Shown here in pieces: positions 17,377-27,197 of a stretch of 43,136 nucleotides of DNA. A model generated the notes under the pieces. The model made no database searches and was not told the origin of the DNA. It saw only the letters and a list, made by a program, of their open reading frames with translations. Origin of the DNA: Lachnospiraceae bacterium (GTDB lineage: Bacteria; Bacillota; Clostridia; Lachnospirales; Lachnospiraceae); NCBI GenBank assembly GCA_015057455.1, contig SVEH01000026.1:1-43136 (forward strand). Direction: 5' to 3'. How positions within the stretch are numbered: position 1 is the first letter of the stretch; each line of letters begins with the position of its first letter. Both the position numbers and the translations under genes were made by a program.

Positions 17377-17520
17377 TGTCAGCTGTAATAGAATTTCATT
17401 TTCCTATCTAAAATATGCTTATTTACTCAAACGTTTTTCTTTTATATAGAAACCAATCAACTTAATTTGTAGTTTCCTATGAAAACGCACTTATTATACA
17501 AACTAAGCATACAAAAATTA

Positions 17521-17562
17521 ATACTCGGTACAGTTTCTTATTAAAGAATACCATCCGAGTAT
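17521..17562 (-). terminator. Terminator of lipase-like gene 1
   Basis: An 8-bp perfect stem (ATACTCGG at 17521-17528 with CCGAGTAT at 17555-17562) has an inner TTCTT/AAGAA pairing. Read leftward it is followed by TAATTTTTG. It lies about 85 bases beyond the gene's stop. Confidence 0.6.
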
Positions 17563-17647
17563 CAATATATCACTCTTTACATTTAATGTAAAGTTAAATT
17601 TAATTTATATATTTCTTGAATTATTTATATTTTATTGTACTTTTATC

Positions 17648-19345
17648 TTATTTTACTATCTTCTTTGTAGCTACATTATAGTTATTCATGTATGCCATAT
17701 AAAACTCCATATAATGATTTTTTACACAATTTGCTGTATCTCCAATAGGCATTACCTTTAATAAAATTTCATCCATTTTATCATATAGGTTTTCTGATAC
17801 AGTTACTATTTCTTCTTTTGATAAATTATGATTTGCTGCCATTACTTTAACACCATAATATGTATCTAATGTATCTTCTAATACTTCACTTGTCTCTTCT
17901 GATATAGCTTTAGTTTTCTCTAGCGTTTCAATTTTCTCTATACTAGCATCATGCTCCTCTTGAGAATATAAACCTTTATCCACAGCATTCTCAATAACTT
18001 CTTCTCCATGTTTTTCTTCAATATATTCTTTCAAATTATCATAATTTACCCACTGTTTTGTTGTTTCATCATATTTTTTATCTTTTTTCGTAATAAATGG
18101 CACTATATCTAATAAAACACTTTGCCATGATTTTTCATAATTATCTACTGTATCGCCAAATGCCAAGAATATATCATCAAATGCCGTTAGCAACGTTTTA
18201 TCTACTGTAAATCCTTCGAATACTTTTCCTTTTTTTTCGTTATAAGCTTTTGATTTAGCCCCATATCTCATTTTATAATAATCATCACTTATTCTTTTAA
18301 CTAATTCTACTTGACTACTTGGTATTTCATCAATATATTCCTCAAAGTCATTCTCTATATTATTCTTAGTTCTTGCACTTAAATGTATACTATCTAATAT
18401 GTATTCCTTACCATATTTTTTATATCCCCAAACTTTTGGAGCAACAACAGGAACAACATCTGCTTCATACGTTACATTAAATATATTATTATATATCTCC
18501 TTATGTATTTCCTTTTCTTCTTTATCAAAAACACCATTTGGTGCTGCAAATGTATATGCATATACATTTTTTCTATCAACTTTTATAGTTCCATTTTCAC
18601 AGGCTCTGTTAATATATGCTGCTGCAATATTAGCTACAGCACCACCTCTACTAAAACCACTAATCCATATTTTGGTATTCTTACCTAATCTATTTGTCTT
18701 TAAATATTGTACTACATGTTTATATACATCCTTAGCTGCAACCTCAAAACCAGTAACTCCCGCTTCATTAGATAAATTAAAGTTACTAGCCCATTCTGCT
18801 CCATAAGAGCTACTTCTAATAGCTATATTAACTAAATTATATTTCTTTCCATCTATAGTTATTTCCCTTGAAGCTATTCCATGAGCAACTGTATCAGTTG
18901 CGTCATTTAATGATTCATCATATTTATAATAAACATCATTTGAAAATCCCATCTTTTTATATGTATCTGTCAAATACCCATTTCTTGAAATACTTGTATC
19001 TATTCTATCATCTTCTACATATGATACATTAGATAAAGCACTACCATAATTAACATAACTTTCTGCTGTAGTGCATGCTGTTGAGCACATTCTTATTGAT
19101 ATATCCGCCAATTCTTTGTTAAAAACTGTACTAGGTTTTTCAAAATAATTTGTATCAAATTTTGCATCATATAATAAATGTATTTTCCCCGCTTCAGTAG
19201 CTGGTGCATTTATTTTAAACTCCACGCTAAAGTTCTCATTAGGATTAGCATTAGACATATTTACTGTTTTAACTAGTCCTATTCCTATAGCGCATACACA
19301 TATTACTGCCATACTTATTGCAACACATATTTTTCCCTTTTTCAT
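17648..19345 (-). CDS. Exported lipase-like alpha/beta hydrolase, paralog 1
   Basis: First of three tandem homologous proteins (565 aa). A basic N-terminus and hydrophobic segment (about residues 5-28) indicate export or membrane anchoring. The central block has the nucleophile elbow GFSRGG with Ser232, as in class 3 lipases (GxSxG). Asp296 in TYEADVVP and His544 in NHYMEFYMAYMNNY are the likely remaining triad residues, since all three paralogs keep them. Shared N-terminal blocks include RNGYLTDTYKKMGF and LNDATDTVAHGIAS. No sorting or lipoprotein signal is evident. GAGGGGGC precedes ATG. The substrate is unknown; an acyl or ester bond of a lipid or glycan is likely. The gene is leftward, with 107 bases to paralog 2. 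Confidence 0.75.
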   Translation of the reverse strand: MKKGKICVAISMAVICVCAIGIGLVKTVNMSNANPNENFSVEFKINAPATEAGKIHLLYDAKFDTNYFEKPSTVFNKELADISIRMCSTACTTAESYVNYGSALSNVSYVEDDRIDTSISRNGYLTDTYKKMGFSNDVYYKYDESLNDATDTVAHGIASREITIDGKKYNLVNIAIRSSSYGAEWASNFNLSNEAGVTGFEVAAKDVYKHVVQYLKTNRLGKNTKIWISGFSRGGAVANIAAAYINRACENGTIKVDRKNVYAYTFAAPNGVFDKEEKEIHKEIYNNIFNVTYEADVVPVVAPKVWGYKKYGKEYILDSIHLSARTKNNIENDFEEYIDEIPSSQVELVKRISDDYYKMRYGAKSKAYNEKKGKVFEGFTVDKTLLTAFDDIFLAFGDTVDNYEKSWQSVLLDIVPFITKKDKKYDETTKQWVNYDNLKEYIEEKHGEEVIENAVDKGLYSQEEHDASIEKIETLEKTKAISEETSEVLEDTLDTYYGVKVMAANHNLSKEEIVTVSENLYDKMDEILLKVMPIGDTANCVKNHYMEFYMAYMNNYNVATKKIVK

Positions 19346-19452
19346 ATATAAGCCCCCTCAATTACCTTATATTTGAATTAAGTTTCCCCTATATATAATT
19401 CTACTACCTTTGTAATACTTTTGCAATATTTCTGTAATATTTTTATATTCTT

Positions 19453-21138
19453 TTAATAATTATCACCTACCATTAGATCAAAATTTCTTAAATAAGCTAA
19501 ATAGAACTCACCATCATGGGTCCTTGTACAATCTGTTGCATCACCTATAGGATATGAATATTTTATTAATTCCCACAATTCACTAAATACTCTTTTTGTA
19601 ACCAACTTAATAAAATCACCATCCATATTATAATTAACCATAGCAATTCTTACACCATAATACAAATCAACAAGTTGTAATAATCTATCTCTATTTTCTT
19701 CTTTAATAACTCCTTTGTTATATAAATTATTAACCTTGGTTTTATTTTTAGTCTCTTCATCCTGAGAATAAACACCTTCAATAATAGCTTTATTTAGTAT
19801 ATCCTCTCCGTATTTATCAACTAAATATTCCTTAAAACTGTTATACTTAACCCAGGCATTTGTGTCTGTATCATATTTTTTTGCTCTAGATATACAAAAC
19901 GGAATTATATCTGTTGCTATTCCCTGCCAAAGTTCCTTATATTCAGCATTACTTTCACCAAGTATTCTAAAACCACTATCCAAAACCTTAGAAAAATCTT
20001 TATTTACCGCAAATCCTCTAAATATTTTATCTTTCATTTCTTCATATTTTTCTGGATATAATCTATATAAAATCTCATTATATTCCTTGCTTATCTTTAT
20101 CGCTAATTCTAGTTGCTTTTTACTAACCTCTTTTTCACTAATCTTCTTACCTTTTTCTATCTTATCTATATTTTTTCCTGATATATATATTGTTGGAAGG
20201 GTAACTACTTGTCCATATCTTCCATTCCCCCACTTTTGTGGAGCCGTCATAGCACTTATATCATTTTCGTATACTATACTATAGATATTATCATATAAAG
20301 GATCATTAAACTTTACATCCTCCTCGTATGATTCATTTGCATAATTAGGAGTAGCAATTCCATATACATATACATTATCTGTTGTAAATTTAAATTTTTT
20401 ATCTCTACACATTCTATCTACAAATGAAGCTGCTGTATTGGCTGCACTAGCCCCTCTACTAAGCCCACATATCCAAAACTTTGTATTCTTTCCTAATTTA
20501 TATTTCTCTACATACTCACATATATGTTTAAATACTTCCCTTCCAGCATCATAAGCTCCTGCAACTCCGTTTTCATTAGTAATTTTATAATTACTTGCCC
20601 ATTCACCACCATATGCAGAGCCTCTAACAGTAACATTCACTAATGTATATTCATTACCCTCAACTATTATCTTCTTACTAGCAATACCATGTGCCACCGT
20701 ATCACTTGTATCGTTTAAAGATTTATCGTACTTATAATATACATCATTGGCAAATCCCAAATCTTTATATGCCTTTGCCAAATATCCATTCCTTGTTTCA
20801 TTAAAATCTATTTTTTTATTACTAACATAGGCTAATTTTAAAGCTTCTCCATATCTATGAAATGTAGTTGCTGTGCTTGATGCTGCCAAAGACATTTGAG
20901 TGGATAATATTGCCAAATCATTATTATACAATGTACTATTTCCTGCAAAATAACTAGATTTATATGTTGCTTCATGAGTTGTATGTACATCCTGCTTTTT
21001 TATAGTAGTTGAATTTACTGTAAAATTAATAACCTCATCTTCAACACTTTTAGCACTCACTTGAATTCTATTATTATATATTCCTATACTACCAATTATT
21101 ATACTTACTACCAACAAGCTAGTTAAAAATTTTTTCAT
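19453..21138 (-). CDS. Exported lipase-like alpha/beta hydrolase, paralog 2
   Basis: 561-aa homolog of the flanking proteins. It has a clear signal peptide with a likely cleavage after VSA (residue 29). The nucleophile elbow is GLSRGA with Ser227, so the last Gly of GxSxGG is Ala. The putative acid is Asp293 (YENDISAMTAP) and the putative base His541 (THDGEFYLAYLRNF). It also has RNGYLAKAYKDLGF and LNDTSDTVAHGIAS. GGGAGG precedes ATG. It lies between the other two copies on the same strand. Sequence divergence among the three is substantial outside these blocks, so the duplications are not recent and substrates may differ. Confidence 0.75.
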   Translation of the reverse strand: MKKFLTSLLVVSIIIGSIGIYNNRIQVSAKSVEDEVINFTVNSTTIKKQDVHTTHEATYKSSYFAGNSTLYNNDLAILSTQMSLAASSTATTFHRYGEALKLAYVSNKKIDFNETRNGYLAKAYKDLGFANDVYYKYDKSLNDTSDTVAHGIASKKIIVEGNEYTLVNVTVRGSAYGGEWASNYKITNENGVAGAYDAGREVFKHICEYVEKYKLGKNTKFWICGLSRGASAANTAASFVDRMCRDKKFKFTTDNVYVYGIATPNYANESYEEDVKFNDPLYDNIYSIVYENDISAMTAPQKWGNGRYGQVVTLPTIYISGKNIDKIEKGKKISEKEVSKKQLELAIKISKEYNEILYRLYPEKYEEMKDKIFRGFAVNKDFSKVLDSGFRILGESNAEYKELWQGIATDIIPFCISRAKKYDTDTNAWVKYNSFKEYLVDKYGEDILNKAIIEGVYSQDEETKNKTKVNNLYNKGVIKEENRDRLLQLVDLYYGVRIAMVNYNMDGDFIKLVTKRVFSELWELIKYSYPIGDATDCTRTHDGEFYLAYLRNFDLMVGDNY

Positions 21139-21223
21139 ATTTCCTCCCTAGAATATTACTTTAATTGCGTACTTTATTTCACAATATTTTTACTATTCTA
21201 ACCTTTTCCATCTTAAGAAATAA

Positions 21224-21261
21224 CAAAAGTAACAAATGATATCAACCACTTGCTACTTTTG
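21224..21261 (-). terminator. Terminator of lipase-like gene 3
   Basis: An 8-bp stem (CAAAAGTA with TACTTTTG) extends through a second stem with a G-T pair (CAAATG with CACTTG). Read leftward it is followed by TTATTTCTT. It lies 33 bases beyond the stop of gene 3, so paralog 2 probably has its own promoter in 21139-21223. Confidence 0.6.
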
Positions 21262-21293
21262 CTATTAATAAAAGTCACTATTAACCTATATTC

Positions 21294-23036
21294 TTACTCT
21301 ATTATCATTTGTGTATATGGATTATAATTTCTCATCCATGCCAAATAAAATTCTGCATAGTGAACATATTTACAATAAAATGGATCTGATACATTAAACT
21401 TCCTTATATTTTGCCATACGGTATCTAATAGACTTCCTGTGAATTCTTTAATTGTTTCTATATCAATTCCATACTTATAAGCTATAATTCTTACACCATA
21501 ATATGTATTAACACAGTATTCTAATAGGGAAACTGTATCTTCACTTATCAACTTATATTTACGCATATTTTGAATGCTTGTCATCTTCTCTGTATACTCT
21601 GCTTGTGAATATACACCTGCTTCTGATGCCTCATTAAAAATTTCTGTTCCATATTTTTCACATAAATAATCTGCTAATGAATCATATGCTACCCATTTAC
21701 CTTGTTCTACATCGTAAGTTCTTGAACAACTAATCAAAAATGGTACTATTTCCTTAGTTACACCTTGATACTTTTCTTTATATTCTTCTAAACCACCCGT
21801 TATAGTATAAAATATATTATCAAAAAATTGAACAAATTCCGTATTTATAGCAAAGCCAATGTAAGTTTTATCAGGGTCTATATCATACGCTGAATTAACA
21901 CAGTTAGTATATCTTATTTCATTATACTCTGAACTAATCTTCTTTATTAATTCAACACTTTCTGCATCTAATTTTACCTTTTTGCCTTCATCAATTCTAG
22001 TTAACTCCTTCTTAGATGCATATATTTGTGGAATAGTTAAAACCTTTCCAAATCTCTTAAATCCCCACATATTAGGAGCTGTTCTTGGAACAATATCTGC
22101 CTCATTTACAATATTAAATATATTATTATGAATTTCACTATTATAATCACTATCAGTTGTTACTTGTGGTGTCGCATATATATATGCATATACATCTTCA
22201 TTTGTAAACTGATATTTACCTTTTGCTATATCTCTATTTAACAATGCTGCTGCCACATTAGCTGCAGCTCCACCTCTACTATATCCTGGAAACCAAAACT
22301 TAGTATTCTTTCCTAAATCATATTCTTCTATATATTTCTTTATAGCATCATAAAATATCTCTCCTGCTGCAAAAAATCCTGTTTTGTTCTCCTCATTACT
22401 CATAGTAAAGTTACTTGCCCATTCTGCTCCATAACTAACACTTCTTGCATTACAAATTACCAAATTTTCTTTCTTCCCATCTACTCTTATTTCTTTAGTA
22501 GCAATAGAAAATGCAATTGTATCACTTGTATCATTTAATGATACTTCATATTTTTCATATACATCATTGGTAAATCCAAGTTTTTTATAAGTATCTACAA
22601 TATATCCATTTCTAGCCGTACTTAAATCAACATCATCTGGACAATTAAATGTATCAAGAACACTTACATAATCATCTCCCCAGTTATTATATGACTCTGC
22701 TGTTGTACTTGATGCAAGTGCCATATTCAAAGATAACACTGCTAAGTCATGATTATATTCTGTACTAGGTTTAGAAAAATACTCTGTTTTAAAAACTCCT
22801 TTATTTCTTAAATGTATACTGTTATCATCTAATGCAGTTGAACTATACTCAAATTCAATTACATCTTTTTTACTACTTGCTTCAACCTTACCTAGTGCTG
22901 AATTATTATTTAAAACAACACTACCTATAGTTGCTACAACTAATATACTAACAACACTTTTCTTCAATAAATTTATTCTTCTCTTTTTATTATGTTCTTT
23001 TATCTTTTGTGTTTTTTGATTAAATAAATTATTCAC
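21294..23036 (-). CDS. Exported lipase-like alpha/beta hydrolase, paralog 3
   Basis: 580-aa member of the tandem family. The N-terminus is longer and very basic (about residues 8-26) before a hydrophobic stretch (27-42) and a possible cleavage after VEA near residue 53. The nucleophile elbow is GYSRGG with Ser253. The putative triad partners are Asp314 (NEADIVPRTAP) and His559 (VHYAEFYLAWMRNY). It shares ARNGYIVDTYKKLGF and LNDTSDTIAFSIAT with the others; the His of VAHGIAS in the paralogs is Phe here. The assigned start is GTG with only a weak AAGAAGGG upstream, so the exact N-terminus is uncertain. The 5'-nucleotidase gene lies 85 bases upstream. Confidence 0.75.
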   Translation of the reverse strand: MNNLFNQKTQKIKEHNKKRRINLLKKSVVSILVVATIGSVVLNNNSALGKVEASSKKDVIEFEYSSTALDDNSIHLRNKGVFKTEYFSKPSTEYNHDLAVLSLNMALASSTTAESYNNWGDDYVSVLDTFNCPDDVDLSTARNGYIVDTYKKLGFTNDVYEKYEVSLNDTSDTIAFSIATKEIRVDGKKENLVICNARSVSYGAEWASNFTMSNEENKTGFFAAGEIFYDAIKKYIEEYDLGKNTKFWFPGYSRGGAAANVAAALLNRDIAKGKYQFTNEDVYAYIYATPQVTTDSDYNSEIHNNIFNIVNEADIVPRTAPNMWGFKRFGKVLTIPQIYASKKELTRIDEGKKVKLDAESVELIKKISSEYNEIRYTNCVNSAYDIDPDKTYIGFAINTEFVQFFDNIFYTITGGLEEYKEKYQGVTKEIVPFLISCSRTYDVEQGKWVAYDSLADYLCEKYGTEIFNEASEAGVYSQAEYTEKMTSIQNMRKYKLISEDTVSLLEYCVNTYYGVRIIAYKYGIDIETIKEFTGSLLDTVWQNIRKFNVSDPFYCKYVHYAEFYLAWMRNYNPYTQMIIE

Positions 23037-23121
23037 TACAATCCCTTCTTCTTTACTAATAAATGATTAGTTTACAATGCTAATTATCTTTACAGTATTC
23101 TTTCTTTAAATACACCAGAAA

Positions 23122-24813
23122 CTATTTCTTTCCATTAATTTCTACTGAGCGGTTTCCATCCATTACATATGTAAAGCAACCACCTGCTTCTTCTGTAAGA
23201 ATTGTAACATAGTCAGCTAAAATCTCATCTAGAACATTACCTTCTGCAATATGCTTTAAATTGGTTAACATTGTGTATCCATCTCCACCTGCAATTAGGA
23301 AGTTATTAGATGCAAATGCAATCTCTGTGTCTGTATCTTCTCTATTTAGTAATGTTTCAGTACCATCCTCATTCTTTAAGTAAACTGCTACAACTCTATT
23401 ACCTTTACTCTCTTCAGAATACGCTTCTTTAGTTAAATCCATTTCAAATCTTATACCTGACACTTGTGGATATGATCCAACTAAACCAGTCACATTATTA
23501 TTCTCATCTAGAGATAATCCAGATATACTAAATTCTAACATTTCGTATATAACACTTGGATTTACAACTTTAATAGATAAATTATTACCAAAAGGAAGAA
23601 CTGAGAATACATCTCCTATTGTAATTTCTCCTGCTTCTATATTAGCTCTTACGCCACCACCATTTGTCATAGCAAACACCGGTAATTCCTTATAATCTGT
23701 TGATGCTAAAAACTCATTAGCTCCCCATAACATTGAATCTGCTGCCAAATCTCCCATAGATGTTTCTCTATTTCTAACTATACGAACACTTTCTCCTGAT
23801 TCATCTATTTCATTAGCTATTAAATCTGTATCTGTTTTACCTATTACTTGATTTAAAATTGGCTCAAGTTTCTTAGTTACCTTATCATAAAGCTTACTAA
23901 CATTATTATCCTTACCATACATTTGATATTTTTCCTCTGATAATAATTGTGTATTAATATATGTATCATCATTACTAAATGTAACTGTAACTTTTCCTAA
24001 TGTACTAAGTTGTGTTCCTGTTTGCACAAGGCGAGTTCCATTGGCTGCTGTATATTGTAACTCTGTGTGACTATGTCCATCTATTAAAAGGTCTACACCT
24101 TCCAACTCCTCAGCCATTTCTATACTTGTTGGTTTTGAAGTTTCATCATTTCCTACATGAATTACACCAACAACAAAATCACAACCTTTTGCATTTAACT
24201 TATCTGCTGTTTCTTGAGCTCTTTCTATTTCGCCCTCAAATTCAATACCTATTACATTAGCTGGATTAGTTTTATATGCAGCTTCTGTTGTAGTAATTCC
24301 AAAGAAACCTATTCTTTTACCAGCTTTCTTTATAATTGTATAAGCACCATTATTTTTCTTTGATTCTATAAAAGTACTTCCATCATCATAGTTTCTTACA
24401 TTGGCAGCTAAAAATGGAAAATCAGCTTTCTTAATATTCTTGAGAAACTGTTCTGTACCATAATCAAATTCATGATTTCCAACAGCTGATACATCATAAT
24501 CTGCTGCATTCATAATCTCTATTATAGCTTCACCTTTAGTATATGTAGCTAATGGTTGACCTTGTGTCGCATCACCGGCATCAACTAAAATGGCGTTCTT
24601 AGTCCTATCTTTATATTCAGCAACATAAGATAAGTTTTCTACATCTGCATGAATATCATTGGTATGTAGTATATTGATTACTGTATCTCCTTTGAAACAT
24701 GCTGCAGATTCTTTACTATTGTTTATAGAAGTATTAACTACTAACATAGTTGCAGCCATCGAACACGCTAAAATAAGCGCACAGATTCTTTTTAAATTTG
24801 GATTTTTCTTCAT
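23122..24813 (-). CDS. Exported 5'-nucleotidase / 2',3'-cyclic phosphodiesterase family protein
   Basis: UshA-like metallophosphoesterase (563 aa) expected to release phosphate from extracellular nucleotides. An N-terminal signal sequence covers about residues 1-38. The calcineurin-like catalytic domain has LHTNDIHADV, VDAGDATQGQP, VGNHEFDYG and DGHSHTEL. The C-terminal 5'-nucleotidase domain contains ETSMGDLAADSM, MTNGGGVRANIEAGEITIGD, VLPFGNNL and NFLIAGGDGY. There is no LPxTG-type anchor, so it is either free or held by the uncleaved signal. LILACS near residue 17 is a weak lipobox candidate. A GAGGGA lies upstream of ATG. With the three downstream hydrolases it forms an exported scavenging/hydrolase group. 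Confidence 0.92.
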   Translation of the reverse strand: MKKNPNLKRICALILACSMAATMLVVNTSINNSKESAACFKGDTVINILHTNDIHADVENLSYVAEYKDRTKNAILVDAGDATQGQPLATYTKGEAIIEIMNAADYDVSAVGNHEFDYGTEQFLKNIKKADFPFLAANVRNYDDGSTFIESKKNNGAYTIIKKAGKRIGFFGITTTEAAYKTNPANVIGIEFEGEIERAQETADKLNAKGCDFVVGVIHVGNDETSKPTSIEMAEELEGVDLLIDGHSHTELQYTAANGTRLVQTGTQLSTLGKVTVTFSNDDTYINTQLLSEEKYQMYGKDNNVSKLYDKVTKKLEPILNQVIGKTDTDLIANEIDESGESVRIVRNRETSMGDLAADSMLWGANEFLASTDYKELPVFAMTNGGGVRANIEAGEITIGDVFSVLPFGNNLSIKVVNPSVIYEMLEFSISGLSLDENNNVTGLVGSYPQVSGIRFEMDLTKEAYSEESKGNRVVAVYLKNEDGTETLLNREDTDTEIAFASNNFLIAGGDGYTMLTNLKHIAEGNVLDEILADYVTILTEEAGGCFTYVMDGNRSVEINGKK

Positions 24814-25136
24814 TACTTTAATCCCTCATCTTTCTTAATTATTAATAACTTCTCACCCTACTACATCCTATCATATTAATTCCATATCATCTTACCTTTA
24901 GATATTACTATAAGTTCACTAAGTTATAATTTAAAGCCTATGGAAATAATTTCACACATATCAAATGCTACTACAAACTCACCCATTACTTCATAGTAAC
25001 AATGAAATTATAACATATAAATATAAGTATATGTCTTGTTTTTATAATTATTTTATTGTTTTTATAAAATAATTCACATTACACCTATTATACCATCTAA
25101 TCTCATAAACTATAAGTTAAAATATAATTTACATAT
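24814..25136. other. Intergenic region with an AT-only hairpin
   Basis: No gene is seen. A perfect 11-bp inverted repeat (25046-25056 with 25064-25074) encloses a T-rich 7-base loop about 65 bases after the asparaginase stop. It may end that transcript, but it contains only A-T pairs and lacks a T-run when read leftward. A smaller ACATATA/TATATGT palindrome lies at about 25013-25034. The promoter of the 5'-nucleotidase should lie in 24830-24960, but I cannot pick it. Confidence 0.4.
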
Positions 25137-26141
25137 TTATAAACAAACTTCTCCAGCTAAATCTGTAGCAAATATTTTTCTTATCTCATTAACATCATTA
25201 GTTTGTCCTAGCGCCCACATAAGCTTAGTTACTGCTGCCTCTGTTGTCATATCTCTACCTGGTATAGCACCACATTCTAATAATTTTCTTCCAACTTCAT
25301 ATAATGTAAAATCACTTGTTTCATATAAACATTGACTACATGCAACAACAACCATACCATTACTTGTTACTTGCCTAATTTTCTCTATTAAATCTCTTCT
25401 TTCAAAATGAAGACCACCAGAGCCAAAAGCTTCTATTACTATGCCTTTATATCCCATTTGTTGAATCATATCAAATATCTCAGGATTAGTATTAGGTATA
25501 AGTTTTAGTAAAAACACCTTAGTTGATACAGCATCCAACAATTCAGTTCTTCTAGGTTCAACCTGATCTACACATTCATGTTCATCACCATATTTTTTTA
25601 TTCCAACTGCATACACTTGGGCTAAATAAGGTGAATTCACACTCTCAAACGCCTCAAATCCCATAGTTCTAACCTTAACTGCTCTACAACCTCTAATAAC
25701 TTTACGATTAAAAGCAATACTTACACCTACAATATTACAATCAATAGCTGCAAATGCTGTATACAAATTAATCTTCCCATCAGTAAGCATATTAGAAATA
25801 GGCATCTGTGAACCAGTAAGTACAACTGGTTTATTTAAATTATTTAACATAAATGATAACATTGAAGCTGTATACGCCATAGTATCTGTCCCATGTGTTA
25901 CAATAATTCCATCATAATCATCTATATTCTCATATATAGAATGAGCTATTTTCTTCCATTCTTCAACTTGTATATTGGAGCTATCTAGATTCATAATAGA
26001 TTTACATGTAATATCATACTTCTGTGTCATAGAACTTATATAATCAAGAAGTTCACTACCTGTAATCTTAGGTTGAAGGCCATTCTCACTAGCCTTAGAA
26101 ACAATAGTTCCCCCTGTTGTTAAAATCAAAATCTTCTTCAT
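25137..26141 (-). CDS. ansA: L-asparaginase, type I (cytoplasmic)
   Basis: Hydrolyses L-asparagine to aspartate and ammonia. The 334-aa protein starts directly with MKKILILTTGGTIVSK, so there is no signal peptide and it is of the cytoplasmic AnsA type. The first active-site Thr is in TTGGTI and the second motif is IVTHGTDTMAYTASM. LTGSQMP and a C-terminal IEAFGSGGLHF block also fit. The start at 26141 is supported by GGGGAG about seven bases upstream; an in-frame ATG 33 bases earlier has no such site. It stands alone, leftward. The product aspartate could feed NadB and amino acid synthesis, but there is no operon link. Confidence 0.95.
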   Translation of the reverse strand: MKKILILTTGGTIVSKASENGLQPKITGSELLDYISSMTQKYDITCKSIMNLDSSNIQVEEWKKIAHSIYENIDDYDGIIVTHGTDTMAYTASMLSFMLNNLNKPVVLTGSQMPISNMLTDGKINLYTAFAAIDCNIVGVSIAFNRKVIRGCRAVKVRTMGFEAFESVNSPYLAQVYAVGIKKYGDEHECVDQVEPRRTELLDAVSTKVFLLKLIPNTNPEIFDMIQQMGYKGIVIEAFGSGGLHFERRDLIEKIRQVTSNGMVVVACSQCLYETSDFTLYEVGRKLLECGAIPGRDMTTEAAVTKLMWALGQTNDVNEIRKIFATDLAGEVCL

Positions 26142-26395
26142 ACTCTTTCTCCCCAAAATATATTCTAACCACAAATAACACTATATAAAAACATCTTAAT
26201 TATCATTTATTATATAGTTTGTTTATTAAATTTGTATCTTAAATTAAAATCTTATAATACTTAAATCTTACATATTTTACATCATAATATGGTAAATTTC
26301 AACTTTAAATTCTACTAAGGTATATAAAAAAAATTCATTCTATGTTTTAAAAATCTACCCATGAAAGTAAAACAGCAATAATTACTAACATAAAA

Positions 26396-26415
26396 GGCTC
26401 CACTTACGCGGAGCC
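26396..26415 (-). terminator. Intrinsic terminator of the ABC exporter genes
   Basis: A 6-bp GC-rich stem (GGCTCC with GGAGCC) around an 8-base loop lies 20 bases after the ATPase stop. Read leftward it is followed by TTTTATGTT. The remainder of 26142-26395 is AT-rich with no gene; leftward TAGAAT near the asparaginase start may be its -10. Confidence 0.75.
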
Positions 26416-26435
26416 CATCAAATTCAAAAAACACT

Positions 26436-27173
26436 TTATTTAGTCTTACTTTCATATATTTTAGCTACTTCTTCTATATCTCCTTGTGCAATAATCTTAC
26501 CTTTCTCAAGTAATATTGCCTTATTACACAATTTCTTAACTTGCTCAATAGAATGAGATACAAATAAAACTGTAACTCCTTTATCAAACATACTCATAAC
26601 CTTTTTTTCACTTTTCTTTCTAAACTTAGCATCACCAACAGATAATACTTCATCTAAAATTAATATCTCTGGCTCAACTATAGTTGCTATTGCGAAACCA
26701 AGTCTAGCCTTCATACCTGATGAGTAATTCTTAAGTGGAACATCTATAAATTCCTCTAATTCTGCAAATTCAACTATCTCATCGTATTTTTCTTCTAGGA
26801 AACTCCTACTAAAACCTAATACTGCACCATATAAGAATATATTCTCTCTTCCAGTATATTGTTGATCAAATCCTGCACCCAACTCTAATAGTGGAGCAAT
26901 CTTACCTTTTTTAGTAACTTTTCCTTCTGTTGGTTTAAATACACCTACAATTACTTTAAGAAGAGTACTTTTACCAGCACCATTAAGTCCTAGTATTCCA
27001 AGTCTATCTCCTTTTTGCAATGTAAAATTAATATCTTTTAATGCCCAGAATTCATTATATGAAATCTCGCCTTTTATTGATTTTATAATATAGTCTTTAA
27101 GACTATCAACTTTTTCCTTACTTAAGTTAAACTTCATTCCGACATCTTCAACTTTAATAATGTCTTTAGCCAT
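26436..27173 (-). CDS. Polysaccharide/teichoic-acid ABC exporter ATPase (TagH/Wzt-like)
   Basis: ATP-binding subunit of an ABC-2 exporter for a cell-surface polymer (245 aa). Walker A is GLNGAGKST (residues 62-70), the ABC signature region is NYSSGMKARLGFAIA, Walker B is ILILDEVLSVGD, and the switch His is in LFVSHSIEQV. The N-terminal segment before the ATPase core (FNLSKEKVDSLKDYIIK) is typical of the TagH/RfbE/Wzt group. It lacks the C-terminal carbohydrate-binding domain of some Wzt proteins. The start at 27173 has GGAGGT seven bases upstream; the longer frame starting at 27194 would put that site inside the gene. The permease gene ends 24 bases upstream. Confidence 0.93.
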   Translation of the reverse strand: MAKDIIKVEDVGMKFNLSKEKVDSLKDYIIKSIKGEISYNEFWALKDINFTLQKGDRLGILGLNGAGKSTLLKVIVGVFKPTEGKVTKKGKIAPLLELGAGFDQQYTGRENIFLYGAVLGFSRSFLEEKYDEIVEFAELEEFIDVPLKNYSSGMKARLGFAIATIVEPEILILDEVLSVGDAKFRKKSEKKVMSMFDKGVTVLFVSHSIEQVKKLCNKAILLEKGKIIAQGDIEEVAKIYESKTK

Positions 27174-27197
27174 GAATAATACCTCCATATACACTAA

